Shown in pieces: positions 8,050 through 17,458 of a stretch of DNA of 64,000 nt. The stretch lies in the NCBI RefSeq assembly GCF_031599675.1, contig NZ_CP134223.1, forward strand, positions 5,496,001 through 5,560,000. Direction: 5' to 3'. The DNA comes from Paenibacillus pedocola. Its GTDB lineage: Bacteria > Bacillota > Bacilli > Paenibacillales > Paenibacillaceae. The first letter of the stretch is position 1. Every line of letters begins with the position of its first letter. A model generated the notes under the pieces. That model was given only the letters and a program-made list of their open reading frames with translations, did not search any database and was not told the origin of the DNA. The position numbers were made by a program, and so were the translations under genes.

Positions 8050-10574
8050 TCACCACTAACAACCGCAAAATTATCACCCGCCTTTCCCTCAAAAGCCTGC
8101 GGGCTAATCCGCTGCGCAATCTGGCTGTGATCTGTGCTGTGGTACTGACGACCCTGCTCATTACGTCGATCTTTACAATGACCCTGAGCCTCAACAAATC
8201 CATAGAACTGACCCGGATGAAGACCGTCGGCACTGATTTTCACGGCAGCTTCAAACATGTGACTCCGGAACAGATAGAAATGTTAAAGAAGCATCCCTCC
8301 ATTCAGGAATACAGCATTTCGCTAAATGCAGGGAACTTGCGGAATGAGGTCTTCCGGGACAGCCCGGTGGAGGTTAAACGGATTGATGAGGCCTACGCCA
8401 GGCATGGTTTTATTTCCTTTATAGAAGGCCGCCTGCCTGCCGCTGAGAACGAGGTTGTGCTGAATACATGGGTGATGGATAAACTCGGTATCCGCCATGC
8501 GCTGGGGCAGCAGGTTCAACTGGACATTGATACGGGGGAGCGTGTGATTCAGCAGGATTTTATCGTGTCGGGGTATTATGAAGCAGACAAAAATTTGTCC
8601 CTTGCCGGGCTGGCTTTTGTGTCAGATGCCTGGGTACTAGAGAATCTGTCCGGAATTGATCCGGTAAAGTCCGCGGCCAGCGGTTCCTATGTGAATACCA
8701 CAGAGCTGAGCGTCATGTTTAAGAATGCGGTAGATATCGAAAAGAAACTGGACAAAGTGCTCGCGGATACAGGTGTGGATGTGCCGATTGGGATCAACTG
8801 GGGCTACACAGCCTCTTCCTTCTCAGAAAACCTCATCGATTTCATTCCATATTTGGCTGTAATCCTCATTATTATGCTCAGCGGGTATTTGCTGATTTAT
8901 AACATCTTTTACATATCTGTCGTGCGCGATGTTAAATTTTACGGCCTGCTCAAAGCGATCGGGACGACGCCAAAGCAGCTGAGGCGGATCATTACCGTCC
9001 AGTCACAGCTGCTGTACCTGCTCGGTTTGCCCTTCGGCCTCGCTGCCGGTTACGGAATCGGACGGCTGTTAACTCCGCTGCTGAACACGTTCTCAAGTGA
9101 ACCCATGGAAGCTGCCTATTCGGCCAGCCCGTGGATTTTTATCGGCGCTGCTATTTTCGCCTATGTAACGGTATGGATCGCTGCCAGCAAGCCGGGACGG
9201 ATGGCCGCGCGGATTGCCCCGGTGGAAGCGGTCAGGTTCACAGGCATCAGCGCCAAGCACCGGAGGAAGAAACGTTCGAAACGCGGGGGACGGCTCTACA
9301 GCATGGCCTTTACTAACCTATTCCGTAATAAAAAGAAGCTGCTGCTCATGTTGACCTCGCTCTCCTTAAGCATGATTCTGTTCAGCATTATTTTTACCGT
9401 CATCTCTTCGCTGGATGTGAATAAATACCTTAGCTCATTTATATCCGGAGATGTAGTCATCCGCAATCAAGCGGTCATGCAGTCATTTGGCGAGCGTCCG
9501 GGTGATCCTTATAAACTGTCGGAAGCGTTCAGCAGCGAATTAGCAAGGATCGATGGTGTCGAAAGTGTGGAGAAGGTCTATTACACACCCGAGTTGTATA
9601 ATATGGATGACACCATACGGACTATACTGGAGCCACTGGCAGAGACTTACCCGTCTGATCTTGCCCTGCCTGACGTTCTGAAAAATGATTTCGTTTTCCT
9701 TAAGCTGTATGGCATTGATGACGGCTGGTATAACCTGGTGCAGAAGGATGTCGTCGAAGGCCAGTTTGATCCGCAGAAATTCGCCTCGGGAGACTATGTG
9801 CTGGTGACCGAAGTCATCATGCCTGATGACAATAACATCTCCTACTATCATCCGGGTGACCATATTGAGTATAAGGAGCTTGGCAGAAGCTATGAGGTCA
9901 TGGCTGTATTAAACTATGATGCCCTGTATGCAGCTACCACGCAAGCTTTCCCGGCGTATGGCTATAATGCATTTTTTCCTTCCTCTGAGTTGACAAGGGA
10001 GCTGCCTGAGGGCAGTGATCCGCCGATGGCGCTGTCAGCAACGCTGCATATTGATCCGGCCAAGCTGGACAGTACTTCGCAGACCGCCAAGTCTCTTGCC
10101 GCTTCCAGCGATGAGCTGGTATACAAATCAAGGGAGGATTACAGGCAGGAGCTCGCCGGGTTTATCCGTATTTTTCAGATCGTCGGCTACGGGCTGAGCT
10201 TCGTCATTGCACTAATCGGAATCCTTAATTACATCAATACTGTTGTTACGGGGGTCATTACACGAAGGAATGAGTTCGCCCTGCTGGAGAGCATCGGGAT
10301 GACCAAGCGGCAGCTGAAAAAAATGCTGATCTATGAGGGGCTGTACAATGTGCTTCTCACCACAGCCATTACCTCCACCCTGGGCGTCATTCTGACCTAT
10401 AGCATCTCGAAAAGCATCGCGGACAGTATGGCCTTTACCGTCTTTCGCATGAGCTGGCTGCCGTTTATCCTGGTCGTTCCGGTTCTTGCTGCTATTGCTT
10501 ATACAGTAACTCTAAGCTCCTACAGGATGCTGAGCAAGGCCAGCATTGTTGAACGGCTGCGGCAAACGGAATAA
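8046..10574 (+). CDS. FtsX-family ABC permease
   Basis: An 842-aa permease with two FtsX/MacB-type repeats. A first helix (about residues 24-44) is followed by a large extracytoplasmic domain (45-255), three helices (about 265-385), a second first-helix (about 430-450), a second large outside domain and three terminal helices (about 715-820). It resembles the permeases encoded beside LiaRS/BceRS-like systems and the peptide-export families. It forms one operon with the ATPase and very probably with the two-component system. The substrate cannot be read from sequence; peptide antibiotics or membrane lipids are the usual ones. Confidence 0.9.
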   Translation: MITTNNRKIITRLSLKSLRANPLRNLAVICAVVLTTLLITSIFTMTLSLNKSIELTRMKTVGTDFHGSFKHVTPEQIEMLKKHPSIQEYSISLNAGNLRNEVFRDSPVEVKRIDEAYARHGFISFIEGRLPAAENEVVLNTWVMDKLGIRHALGQQVQLDIDTGERVIQQDFIVSGYYEADKNLSLAGLAFVSDAWVLENLSGIDPVKSAASGSYVNTTELSVMFKNAVDIEKKLDKVLADTGVDVPIGINWGYTASSFSENLIDFIPYLAVILIIMLSGYLLIYNIFYISVVRDVKFYGLLKAIGTTPKQLRRIITVQSQLLYLLGLPFGLAAGYGIGRLLTPLLNTFSSEPMEAAYSASPWIFIGAAIFAYVTVWIAASKPGRMAARIAPVEAVRFTGISAKHRRKKRSKRGGRLYSMAFTNLFRNKKKLLLMLTSLSLSMILFSIIFTVISSLDVNKYLSSFISGDVVIRNQAVMQSFGERPGDPYKLSEAFSSELARIDGVESVEKVYYTPELYNMDDTIRTILEPLAETYPSDLALPDVLKNDFVFLKLYGIDDGWYNLVQKDVVEGQFDPQKFASGDYVLVTEVIMPDDNNISYYHPGDHIEYKELGRSYEVMAVLNYDALYAATTQAFPAYGYNAFFPSSELTRELPEGSDPPMALSATLHIDPAKLDSTSQTAKSLAASSDELVYKSREDYRQELAGFIRIFQIVGYGLSFVIALIGILNYINTVVTGVITRRNEFALLESIGMTKRQLKKMLIYEGLYNVLLTTAITSTLGVILTYSISKSIADSMAFTVFRMSWLPFILVVPVLAAIAYTVTLSSYRMLSKASIVERLRQTE

Positions 10575-10704
10575 CTTCATCTCCGTCAAATAAACGACAT
10601 TTCTCCATATTGATTCTGCTTTTCTCCATACGCTTGCGGGGTGAACAGACTTATAATGAGGCTGAATCTTCACATTCCGCACGCAGCTATAGGAGGTTGT
10701 TTCC

Positions 10705-12897
10705 TTGTCTATTCACTATGCTCCAGAGCATCAGATTTTCCATCTGCAAACCGAAAATACCAGTTATGTATTCAACATTGTCCGCGGTGCCTACCCGACA
10801 CATCTGTACTGGGGCAAAAAAATCCGCAGCTCCGCTGTCTCCGATCTCTTCGAGCCCCGAGGCAGAGGATTCAGCAGCAGCGTTGTTCCCGGAGACTGGG
10901 CGTTCTCTTTGGATACGCTTCCTCAAGAATACCCGGGTTATGGCTCAGGCGATTTCCGGGAACCGGCCTATGTAGCCGGGCTGTCAAACGGCACATCCGT
11001 AACAGAACTGACGTATGTATCCCATAGTATTGTAAAAGGAAAAGCTCCGCTTGAAGGCCTGCCGGCGGTTTATGCGGAAAGCGACGAAGAAGCTGAAACG
11101 CTGGTGCTGATACTTGAAGACGCCGGTGCGGGGCTGCGGGCAGAATTGTCCTATACCGTAATGACAGGGTATGACGCGATCATCCGCTCAGCACGCCTGA
11201 TCAATACCGGCAAGCTGCCGCTTAAGCTGGACCGCGCCTTGTCCGCTTCGCTGGATTTCCCGCATGCCAATTATGAGCTGCTGCACCTCTCCGGCTCGTG
11301 GGCCCGGGAACGGCATGTTGTCCGTGCTCCGCTGCACAGCGGCCGGCAGGGCATTGACAGCAAGCGGGGGGCGAGCAGCCACCAGCAGAATCCATTCCTT
11401 GCCCTGCTCTCCCCGCATGCCGGGGAGAACAGCGGTGAAGCCTACGGCTTCAATCTGGTTTACAGCGGCAACTTCCTTGCCGAAGCGGAGGTGGACCAGT
11501 ACGGATCTACCCGAGTCACCATGGGTATCAATCCGTTCGGCTTCCAGTGGCTGCTGGAGCAGGGTGACAGCTTCCAGACACCGGAAGCGGTGCTCGTCTA
11601 TTCCGACCAGGGAATCGGCGGCATGTCCCGGACGTACCACCGGCTCTACCGTCAGCGGCTTGTGCGCGGACTGTTCCGCGACGAACCGCGTCCGGTACTG
11701 ATCAACAACTGGGAAGCCACGTATTTCGGCTTCGACGCTGATAAAATCGAAGACATCGCCCGTGCCGGACAGGCCCTCGGCATCGAGCTGTTCGTACTCG
11801 ATGACGGCTGGTTTGGTCATCGTGACGACGATACCACTTCACTCGGAGACTGGTTCGTTGATAAGCGCAAGCTGCCGCTGGGCCTCTCCGATCTGGCCGA
11901 ACGGGTGAAACGGCTCGGTATGCAGTTCGGGCTCTGGTTCGAGCCGGAAATGGTCTCGCCGGACAGCGAGCTGTACCGCGCCCATCCGGACTGGTGCCTG
12001 CATGTGCCGGACAAACGGCGCAGCGAGAGCCGCAATCAGCTGATCCTGGATCTGTCCCGCGTTGAAGTCTGCGACTATATCATCGATGCCGTCAGCAGCG
12101 TACTGTCATCCGCTCCGATAACCTATGTCAAATGGGACATGAACCGTCATATGACCGAGATCGGTTCCGCAGCCTTGCCGCCGGAACGTCAGGGGGAAAC
12201 CGCCCACCGCTATATGCTGGGCCTGTACCGGGTGATGGAAGAAATCACCTCCGCCTTCCCGCATGTGCTGTTCGAAAGCTGCTCCGGCGGCGGCGGCCGG
12301 TTCGATCCGGGCATCCTGCATTACATGCCGCAGACCTGGACCAGCGATAACACCGATGCCGTCGAACGGCTCAAGATCCAGTACGGCACCAGCATTGTCT
12401 ATCCGGCCAGCGCCATGGGCGCCCATATTTCCGATGTGCCTAACCACCAGGTGCACCGCAGCACACCGCTGTCGATGCGCGGCGATGTGGCAATGTCCGG
12501 CAACTTCGGTTATGAGCTGGACCTGACCAAGTTCACGGCTGAAGAACAGGAAGAGGCCGCAGCCCAGATCGCCTTCTACAAAGAGATCCGCTCTCTCGTC
12601 CAGCAGGGCGAGATGTACCGGCTGCTCTCGCCGTTTGAAGGCAATGACACCGCGTGGATGTTCGTGTCTGCGGACCGCTCCGAAGCGCTTGCCTGCTACT
12701 TCCAGGTGCTGGCCGGACCGAACCCGGCTCACACACGCCTGCGCCTGCAGGGTCTTGATCCGGCTAAGGATTATGTGCTCAAGGAGACTGGAGCTGTATA
12801 CGGCGGCGACCGGCTGATGCATGCCGGCCTGCTGCTGCCTGAGCTGCACGGTGATTTCCAGAGCAAGCTGCTGCATTTCACCGCTGTCGTAGAATAA
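10705..12897 (+). CDS. GH36 alpha-galactosidase
   Basis: A 730-aa cytoplasmic enzyme without signal peptide, the typical length of GH36 (AgaA/RafA-like). The N-terminal beta-sandwich (about 1-330) is followed by a TIM barrel with FVLDDGWFGHRDDD, the nucleophile Asp in YVKWDMNRHMTE, the SCSGGGGRFD loop, and the acid/base Asp in TWTSDNTDAVERLKIQYG. It hydrolyses terminal alpha-1,6-galactose from melibiose/raffinose-type sugars. TTG 10705 follows TAGGAGG by 8 nt. It stands alone, with no transporter adjacent. Confidence 0.94.
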   Translation: MSIHYAPEHQIFHLQTENTSYVFNIVRGAYPTHLYWGKKIRSSAVSDLFEPRGRGFSSSVVPGDWAFSLDTLPQEYPGYGSGDFREPAYVAGLSNGTSVTELTYVSHSIVKGKAPLEGLPAVYAESDEEAETLVLILEDAGAGLRAELSYTVMTGYDAIIRSARLINTGKLPLKLDRALSASLDFPHANYELLHLSGSWARERHVVRAPLHSGRQGIDSKRGASSHQQNPFLALLSPHAGENSGEAYGFNLVYSGNFLAEAEVDQYGSTRVTMGINPFGFQWLLEQGDSFQTPEAVLVYSDQGIGGMSRTYHRLYRQRLVRGLFRDEPRPVLINNWEATYFGFDADKIEDIARAGQALGIELFVLDDGWFGHRDDDTTSLGDWFVDKRKLPLGLSDLAERVKRLGMQFGLWFEPEMVSPDSELYRAHPDWCLHVPDKRRSESRNQLILDLSRVEVCDYIIDAVSSVLSSAPITYVKWDMNRHMTEIGSAALPPERQGETAHRYMLGLYRVMEEITSAFPHVLFESCSGGGGRFDPGILHYMPQTWTSDNTDAVERLKIQYGTSIVYPASAMGAHISDVPNHQVHRSTPLSMRGDVAMSGNFGYELDLTKFTAEEQEEAAAQIAFYKEIRSLVQQGEMYRLLSPFEGNDTAWMFVSADRSEALACYFQVLAGPNPAHTRLRLQGLDPAKDYVLKETGAVYGGDRLMHAGLLLPELHGDFQSKLLHFTAVVE

Positions 12898-12913
12898 CTG
12901 TCCATGCAAAAAT

Positions 12914-12948
12914 GCAGGCCCGCATATATCGCGGGCCTGCGTTTTTGG
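12914..12948. terminator. Terminator between convergent genes
   Basis: A perfect 10-bp GC-rich stem (GCAGGCCCGC / GCGGGCCTGC) with a 7-nt loop is followed by GTTTTTGGG. It serves the alpha-galactosidase gene, and probably also the convergent XRE gene because an A-run precedes it. Confidence 0.88.
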
Positions 12949-12987
12949 GTTCATACGTATTAATCGTCAGCACGGTAACTAATGCGG

Positions 12988-13683
12988 TTATTTAGCAAAC
13001 ATCCGCAGAGCAATTACATCCGCAATATCGCTGTCCAGAAAAGGGGCCAGCGGGACCAGATCGCTGATGTTACCGCTATCTATCACCTTCTGTGCACATT
13101 CATTCAGCACTTCTTCGCTCAGAAACGAGGCCAATGGGACCAGATCACTGAGGGTTCCGCCTTCCATCGCCTTCCGTGCACATTCATCCAGCACTTCATC
13201 GCTCAGAAACGAGGCCAATGGGACCAGATCACTGAGGGTTCCGCCTTCCATCGCCTTCCGTGCACATTCATCCAGCACTTCATCGCTCAGAAACGGAGCA
13301 AGCGGCAATAGATCCCTGAGTGAGACTTTGTCCTTCACTTGTTCGAATACCTCCCCAATCTGCTCCATGTTCAGAAGCGGCGCAACGCCGGAAAGCTCAT
13401 CTATAGATATCTCATGCTGCTGCAGGTATTCTCCGGTTTTGTTGCCCAACATACTTGTAATTAGCCGGCTTCCTTTTCCTTCTTCAAGAATCTCTTCAAT
13501 GCTGACATCGAAAATCTCCGCCAGCTGCGGCAGCTTCGCAATATCAGGCATGCTTGTTCCGCGTTCCCAGTTGCTGACCGCCTGGTAGCTGATGCCCAGT
13601 TTGTCCGCCAGCCCCATTTGCGTAATCCCCGTCTGCCCTCTTAACTTGGCGATATTGCGGCCTACCTTCAACATATCAAACAT
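12988..13683 (-). CDS. XRE-family regulator with tandem 28-residue repeats
   Basis: A 231-aa protein. An N-terminal Cro/CI helix-turn-helix (residues 4-62) contains QMGLADKLGISYQAVSNWERG and a short linker (SIEEILEEG). Residues 118-225 hold about four copies of a 28-residue unit LVPLASFLSDEVLDECARK..GGTLSD. Two of these units are identical at the DNA level. The HTH is typical of Firmicute regulators; the repeat region looks like an alpha-helical solenoid or oligomerisation scaffold (inference). ATG 13683 is chosen because AAAGGGTGG precedes it. Its target is unknown. Confidence 0.85.
   Translation of the reverse strand: MFDMLKVGRNIAKLRGQTGITQMGLADKLGISYQAVSNWERGTSMPDIAKLPQLAEIFDVSIEEILEEGKGSRLITSMLGNKTGEYLQQHEISIDELSGVAPLLNMEQIGEVFEQVKDKVSLRDLLPLAPFLSDEVLDECARKAMEGGTLSDLVPLASFLSDEVLDECARKAMEGGTLSDLVPLASFLSEEVLNECAQKVIDSGNISDLVPLAPFLDSDIADVIALRMFAK
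13117..13284 (-). repeat. Exact tandem duplication of 84 bp inside the XRE gene
   Basis: Bases 13117-13200 and 13201-13284 are identical over 84 bp. More diverged copies flank them at about 13033-13116 and from 13285 on. The unit is in frame (28 codons), so copy number can vary without breaking the gene. Confidence 0.93.
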
Positions 13684-13742
13684 GGCTTCCACCCTTTCGT
13701 TTAACATGCTTTTAGTGTAGTGGAAGACCCAAAAAATGTATA

Positions 13743-14726
13743 TCAAGCGTTGCTTGAGTCCTTCCGCTTCCCGCCCGGAACACGGCTGCGGAACACGGTG
13801 ACAATCACCACCGCAGCGATAATGATGACGGCGGCGGTCCGGGCTCCGGCGGTAAGCTGCTCACCAGCCAGCAGCCAGCCAAGCAGGACGGCAACAACCG
13901 GATTCACAAAAGCATAAGTGGATACAAGGGACGGCTCCGCATTTTTGAGCAGCCAGATATAGGCCGTATATCCGACAATCGAGCCGAATAAAACCAGGTA
14001 GCCAAAAGCAAGATACGAGCGGGCGGTAATTCCAGCCATCTCCAGTTCTCCCCAATCTCCGGTGAAATAAGAGAAAATAATCAGCAGGACGCCGCCGGTC
14101 AGCATTTGTGCCGCGGTCGACATCAGCGGGGAACCCGGCAACTTGGCGCTGCGTGAATACATTGAACCAGCTGCCCAGCTGATTGAAGCCGCAAGCAGGG
14201 CAGTGATGCCGATGATATCGAAGCCTTTACCGGCAGCACTGTCCTGTCCCGGTTGAAGCACCAGCACGACGATGCCGAGGAAGCCAAGAACAATCCCGGC
14301 GATCACTCCTGTGCTGGGGCGCTTGCCGTTTTTACCAAACCAGCCGAGCAGCATCATCCAGACCGGAACGGCCGCAATGATTAGGGAAGCCACCGACGAA
14401 GACACCCTCTGTTCCGCCCAGGCCACCATACCGTTGCCGCCAAGCAGCAGCAAAGCACCCACAATCGCGGCCGAACTCCATTCCCGGAATTCGGGACGCC
14501 GGGCGCCTGTTAGTCTGGAGATGATATAGAGCACCAGTCCCGCTGAGAAGAAGCGGGCTCCGGCCATCAGAAAAGGCGGCATACTCTCAATCGCTACCTT
14601 CATGCCCAGATAGGTGCCTCCCCAGAATAAATAGACGGCTACCAGCGCCAAGCCTACTATGTAGAGCGAACTGCTTGTTTTGCCGGCGTGTGGTGCTTTG
14701 GCCTGGACTTTAGCGGTCTCATTCAT
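13743..14726 (-). CDS. EamA-family drug/metabolite transporter
   Basis: A 327-aa membrane protein with ten predicted helices in two EamA repeats (about residues 20-150 and 165-305). Family motifs include FWGGTYLGMKVAIESMPPF and the second-half WAAGSMYSRSA, and the tail is basic. These proteins usually export amino acids, nucleosides or other metabolites; the substrate here is unknown. ATG 14726 follows GAGGGAGGAA. An Lrp/AsnC regulator is encoded 50 bp upstream on the same strand, consistent with an amino-acid-responsive exporter pair (inference). Confidence 0.88.
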   Translation of the reverse strand: MNETAKVQAKAPHAGKTSSSLYIVGLALVAVYLFWGGTYLGMKVAIESMPPFLMAGARFFSAGLVLYIISRLTGARRPEFREWSSAAIVGALLLLGGNGMVAWAEQRVSSSVASLIIAAVPVWMMLLGWFGKNGKRPSTGVIAGIVLGFLGIVVLVLQPGQDSAAGKGFDIIGITALLAASISWAAGSMYSRSAKLPGSPLMSTAAQMLTGGVLLIIFSYFTGDWGELEMAGITARSYLAFGYLVLFGSIVGYTAYIWLLKNAEPSLVSTYAFVNPVVAVLLGWLLAGEQLTAGARTAAVIIIAAVVIVTVFRSRVPGGKRKDSSNA

Positions 14727-14777
14727 CGTGTTGTTCCTCCCTCTGCAATTTTGCTTTCTATATAACTTCAAGCAATG

Positions 14778-15230
14778 CTACATTCCCTTCAAGCCGTCTT
14801 CATAGATGGTGGATAACACAAAGGTGGTCGACGTTTCCTTCACTTCGGGTATTTTAACAATTTCATCAATAAGCAGTGTAATCTGCTCCGGAGAGCCTAC
14901 CCGTACTTTCAGCATCATGCACCACTCCCCGGCCATCCGCAGACATTCCATCAGGGTTACCCCCGGAATCTCCATCTCTACTATTTTGTCCGCAACCTCC
15001 TGAAAATGCCGGCTGACCACCTTCACCGAGATGACCACCTTGATTTTCTGATCCAGCCGGCTCCAGTCGATAAGCCCTCTATAGCCTCTGATAATTCCGC
15101 TTTTTTCAAGCTTAGCAACCCGCTGGTGAACGGACGGCCGCGAGATATGCAGCAGTTTGCCGATCTCCTCGTGAGACAGCCTTCCGTTCTGTTCCAGCAG
15201 CTTTAGAATATTATGATCCAGTTCATCCAT
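14778..15230 (-). CDS. Lrp/AsnC-family transcriptional regulator
   Basis: A 150-aa protein with an N-terminal winged helix (residues 3-60: LDHNILKLLEQNGRLSHEEI and ISRPSVHQRVAKLEKSGII) and a C-terminal RAM/AsnC ligand-binding domain (about 68-145). Such regulators bind amino acids and often control the adjacent exporter. It lies immediately upstream of the EamA gene in the same orientation and probably forms an operon with it. Confidence 0.92.
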   Translation of the reverse strand: MDELDHNILKLLEQNGRLSHEEIGKLLHISRPSVHQRVAKLEKSGIIRGYRGLIDWSRLDQKIKVVISVKVVSRHFQEVADKIVEMEIPGVTLMECLRMAGEWCMMLKVRVGSPEQITLLIDEIVKIPEVKETSTTFVLSTIYEDGLKGM

Positions 15231-15764
15231 TGGCCCATCCTCCTGGAAAAATTATAGCATGATTTATTTCTTCATAAACGATTCGTACTCACGTGCAATC
15301 AAAACCAAACGAATCGTATGATAGATTACTAAAAAATTGCTTTTTCGTCATAACACCAGCACTAATCCGCCCCGAAAATAACGATCCGTAAGCCAGTGTT
15401 CCCCTTGTCCCTACGCAAAAAATCCCCTTATGGCAGCAACCAGCGGAAGAACATCTGATCTCTTAGCTGTTGCCTTGAGGGGCTCGCAGGCATCTTTCAA
15501 TCTAATAGATTTATGGCCTGTTGATCATCTAACTTATGGAATCTTAATTATCGTCCGTACTGTGATATCTAAGTGGAATTTCTCTACCAAATTCTCTCAC
15601 AAACATACGCAACAAGATTCTAGTGGAGAATTTTCCTGTTGATTTCCTCGTTCAGCCCGTCGGCAGCGGAATCAACGGGACTTTTACCGTTGATTCCGCC
15701 GCTCGCCCCGTTACCATAGCTCGTTATCCAGCACTCCTGCACGCTGCGGTCTGATACCCTGAAC
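15231..15764. other. Gene-poor stretch with two potential stem-loops
   Basis: No convincing gene is present. Bases 15424-15482 can fold into a long interrupted stem (CCCCT...AGC against GCT...AGGGG). Bases 15666-15678 and 15687-15699 form a perfect 13-bp inverted repeat with an 8-nt loop. It lies about 65 bp beyond the GbsR-type gene but lacks a T-run on either strand. Their functions are unknown; the second could end transcription of the GbsR gene. Confidence 0.4.
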
Positions 15765-16325
15765 TTACGTCCTGCCTGCCGGGCCGCCAAACACTTCCCC
15801 TTCTTCCAATCCGTCCACAAAACGTTGCAGCCAGCTGTAATACTCCTTCGCATGCTGCAGCTTGTCCAGGTCTCTGCGGCAGGACTGGCGCTCTTCCTCC
15901 GGAGTATCTTCGGCCTGGATCAACGATTCCAGCTCAGGCATCGCCGTTCCCATCGCGTCCTGCATTACGTCAATCTCCCGCTGCAGCTTCAAGGTGAAGA
16001 AGTTCCTGAACGCCTGAAAAAAGTCCGTCTCCGCCGCATACAGCTCCTTCCGGTCCCGCTTCTCCTCAAGCTTCGTTACCATCCGGGAGGCGATCAGCGA
16101 ACGGACGCCATAGCTCATATTGCTCTTGCTCATATTCATAACCTGCTTCATTTCCTCAAGTGTCATCGGCTTATCCTCAAAGAACATGATCCCGTAGAGC
16201 TGTCCGAAGGAATAATTTGCCCCGTATAAATCCATAGTCTGCGCAATCGCATCAATCATGGGACGCAGCACTTGCTCCCGTGGAGATAACTGCCCGTTGT
16301 CCTCGCCAAATGCGGCCTGTTTCAT
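15765..16325 (-). CDS. GbsR/MarR-family regulator
   Basis: A 186-aa protein. A winged helix (about residues 20-105) contains MTLEEMKQVMNMSKSNMSYGVRSL, preceded by YSFGQLYGIMFFEDKPM, which is characteristic of the GbsR branch (osmolyte and choline-responsive repressors). A helical C-terminal half follows. ATG 16325 is chosen for the GGAGTGAAGGTG ahead of it. It is divergent from the Ugp-like importer, so control of that importer is possible but not shown. Confidence 0.85.
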   Translation of the reverse strand: MKQAAFGEDNGQLSPREQVLRPMIDAIAQTMDLYGANYSFGQLYGIMFFEDKPMTLEEMKQVMNMSKSNMSYGVRSLIASRMVTKLEEKRDRKELYAAETDFFQAFRNFFTLKLQREIDVMQDAMGTAMPELESLIQAEDTPEEERQSCRRDLDKLQHAKEYYSWLQRFVDGLEEGEVFGGPAGRT

Positions 16326-16521
16326 TCGCTGCACCTTCACTCCAATTAGACTTGTTTTCTCTACATTACACAAAACTGAAGCAACACAGCGGCTTTTCTG
16401 CAAATTTTACATAATTTCTAAACATGCTTTACTTCCGCTTGACCATAAGGCGTCTGCTTGAGTGTACAATTTTTTTTGAACAGAGTGTTCTTTTTCTGCA
16501 TTATACCGCAAAACTTAGACG

Positions 16522-17427
16522 ATGGAATGGGGTATCCGAACAAAAATGACACGCTCCAAGGTAATAAACGGCCTAAAACCGGTGCTGTTCACACTCCCGG
16601 CGATGATCCCGTTCATTCTATTCTGGCTTGCCCCGCTGCTGTATGTGCTGTATCTCAGCCTGACGGAATGGGATTTCATGAGTCCGGACAAAACCTTTGT
16701 CGGGCTGCAAAACTATGCCGATCTCTTCAGCAACCCGGCTTTTTACAAAGCGCTGAGGGTCACCGTGCTCTTCTGTGCAGGCAGTGTGCTGCCGGTCATC
16801 TCGATCGGACTCGGGCTTGCGCTGCTGATGAACGGGAAGCTGGGAGGCTCCGCACTGTACCAGGCGCTCTTGTTCTCCCCCTGGGTCACGCCAACTGTTG
16901 CCGTATCCATTGTCTGGTCCTGGATCTACGAGCCTGATGTCGGACTCGCCAATACCGTGCTGAATTCCCTTGGCCTGGAATCGATCGGCTGGCTGCAGGA
17001 CCCCAAGTGGGCGCTTATCGGTGTACTGCTCGTAACGATCTGGAAATCGGTAGGCTGGGCGATGATCTTTTATCTGGTGGCACTGCGGAATGTCCCTTCC
17101 GATCTGCTGGAAGCCGGCGAGCTTGACGGGGCCAGCGCACTGCAGAAGTTCTTCCGCATTACCCTGCCGCTGATTTCGCCGACCACCCTGTTTCTGTTTG
17201 TTGTGCAGATTATCCAAGCCCTTCAGGCTTACGATCAGATCAATGTCCTGACACAAGGAGGCCCGTCCGGCTCCACCCGCACCCTGCTGTATCTGTATTA
17301 TCAGTCGGCCTTCGAGTCTTTCCAGATCGGTGAGGCTTCAGCCGTGGCAGTGGTTCTGGTCTTCATCTGCATGCTGCTGTCGGTATTCTCGCTCGGCGTC
17401 AGTAAACGGACTACTCATTATCAGTGA
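16522..17427 (+). CDS. ABC importer permease, UgpA/MalF type
   Basis: A 301-aa permease with six helices (first at about residues 21-43) and the binding-protein-dependent EAA motif EAGELDGASALQKFFRITLPLI (about 197-218). The UgpA-like SLTEWDF and FVGLQNYADLF in the first periplasmic region suggest a CUT1 glycerol-3-phosphate or sugar importer. The start is uncertain: ATG 16522 has no clear ribosome binding site and ATG 16546 is the alternative. It is the first gene of an importer operon without its own ATPase, so an MsmX-like shared ATPase is expected. Confidence 0.9.
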   Translation: MEWGIRTKMTRSKVINGLKPVLFTLPAMIPFILFWLAPLLYVLYLSLTEWDFMSPDKTFVGLQNYADLFSNPAFYKALRVTVLFCAGSVLPVISIGLGLALLMNGKLGGSALYQALLFSPWVTPTVAVSIVWSWIYEPDVGLANTVLNSLGLESIGWLQDPKWALIGVLLVTIWKSVGWAMIFYLVALRNVPSDLLEAGELDGASALQKFFRITLPLISPTTLFLFVVQIIQALQAYDQINVLTQGGPSGSTRTLLYLYYQSAFESFQIGEASAVAVVLVFICMLLSVFSLGVSKRTTHYQ

Positions 17428-17458
17428 TTTGCGTTTATCCAAAAGGAGGTCTCACCGC

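Noticed and set aside
10652..10657. TATAAT promoter of the alpha-galactosidase gene
   Set aside because: A clean -10 exists but no acceptable -35 at 16-18 bp, so it is not listed as a promoter.
12982..13588. Plus-strand repeat proteins opposite the XRE gene
   Set aside because: They are shadows of the in-frame tandem repeats of the minus-strand regulator.
15430..15642. 70-codon plus-strand gene
   Set aside because: No ribosome binding site and it coincides with stem-loop sequence; composition is not protein-like.
15620..15853. 77-codon minus-strand gene
   Set aside because: It overlaps the end of the GbsR-type gene and runs through the perfect inverted repeat; no start signal.
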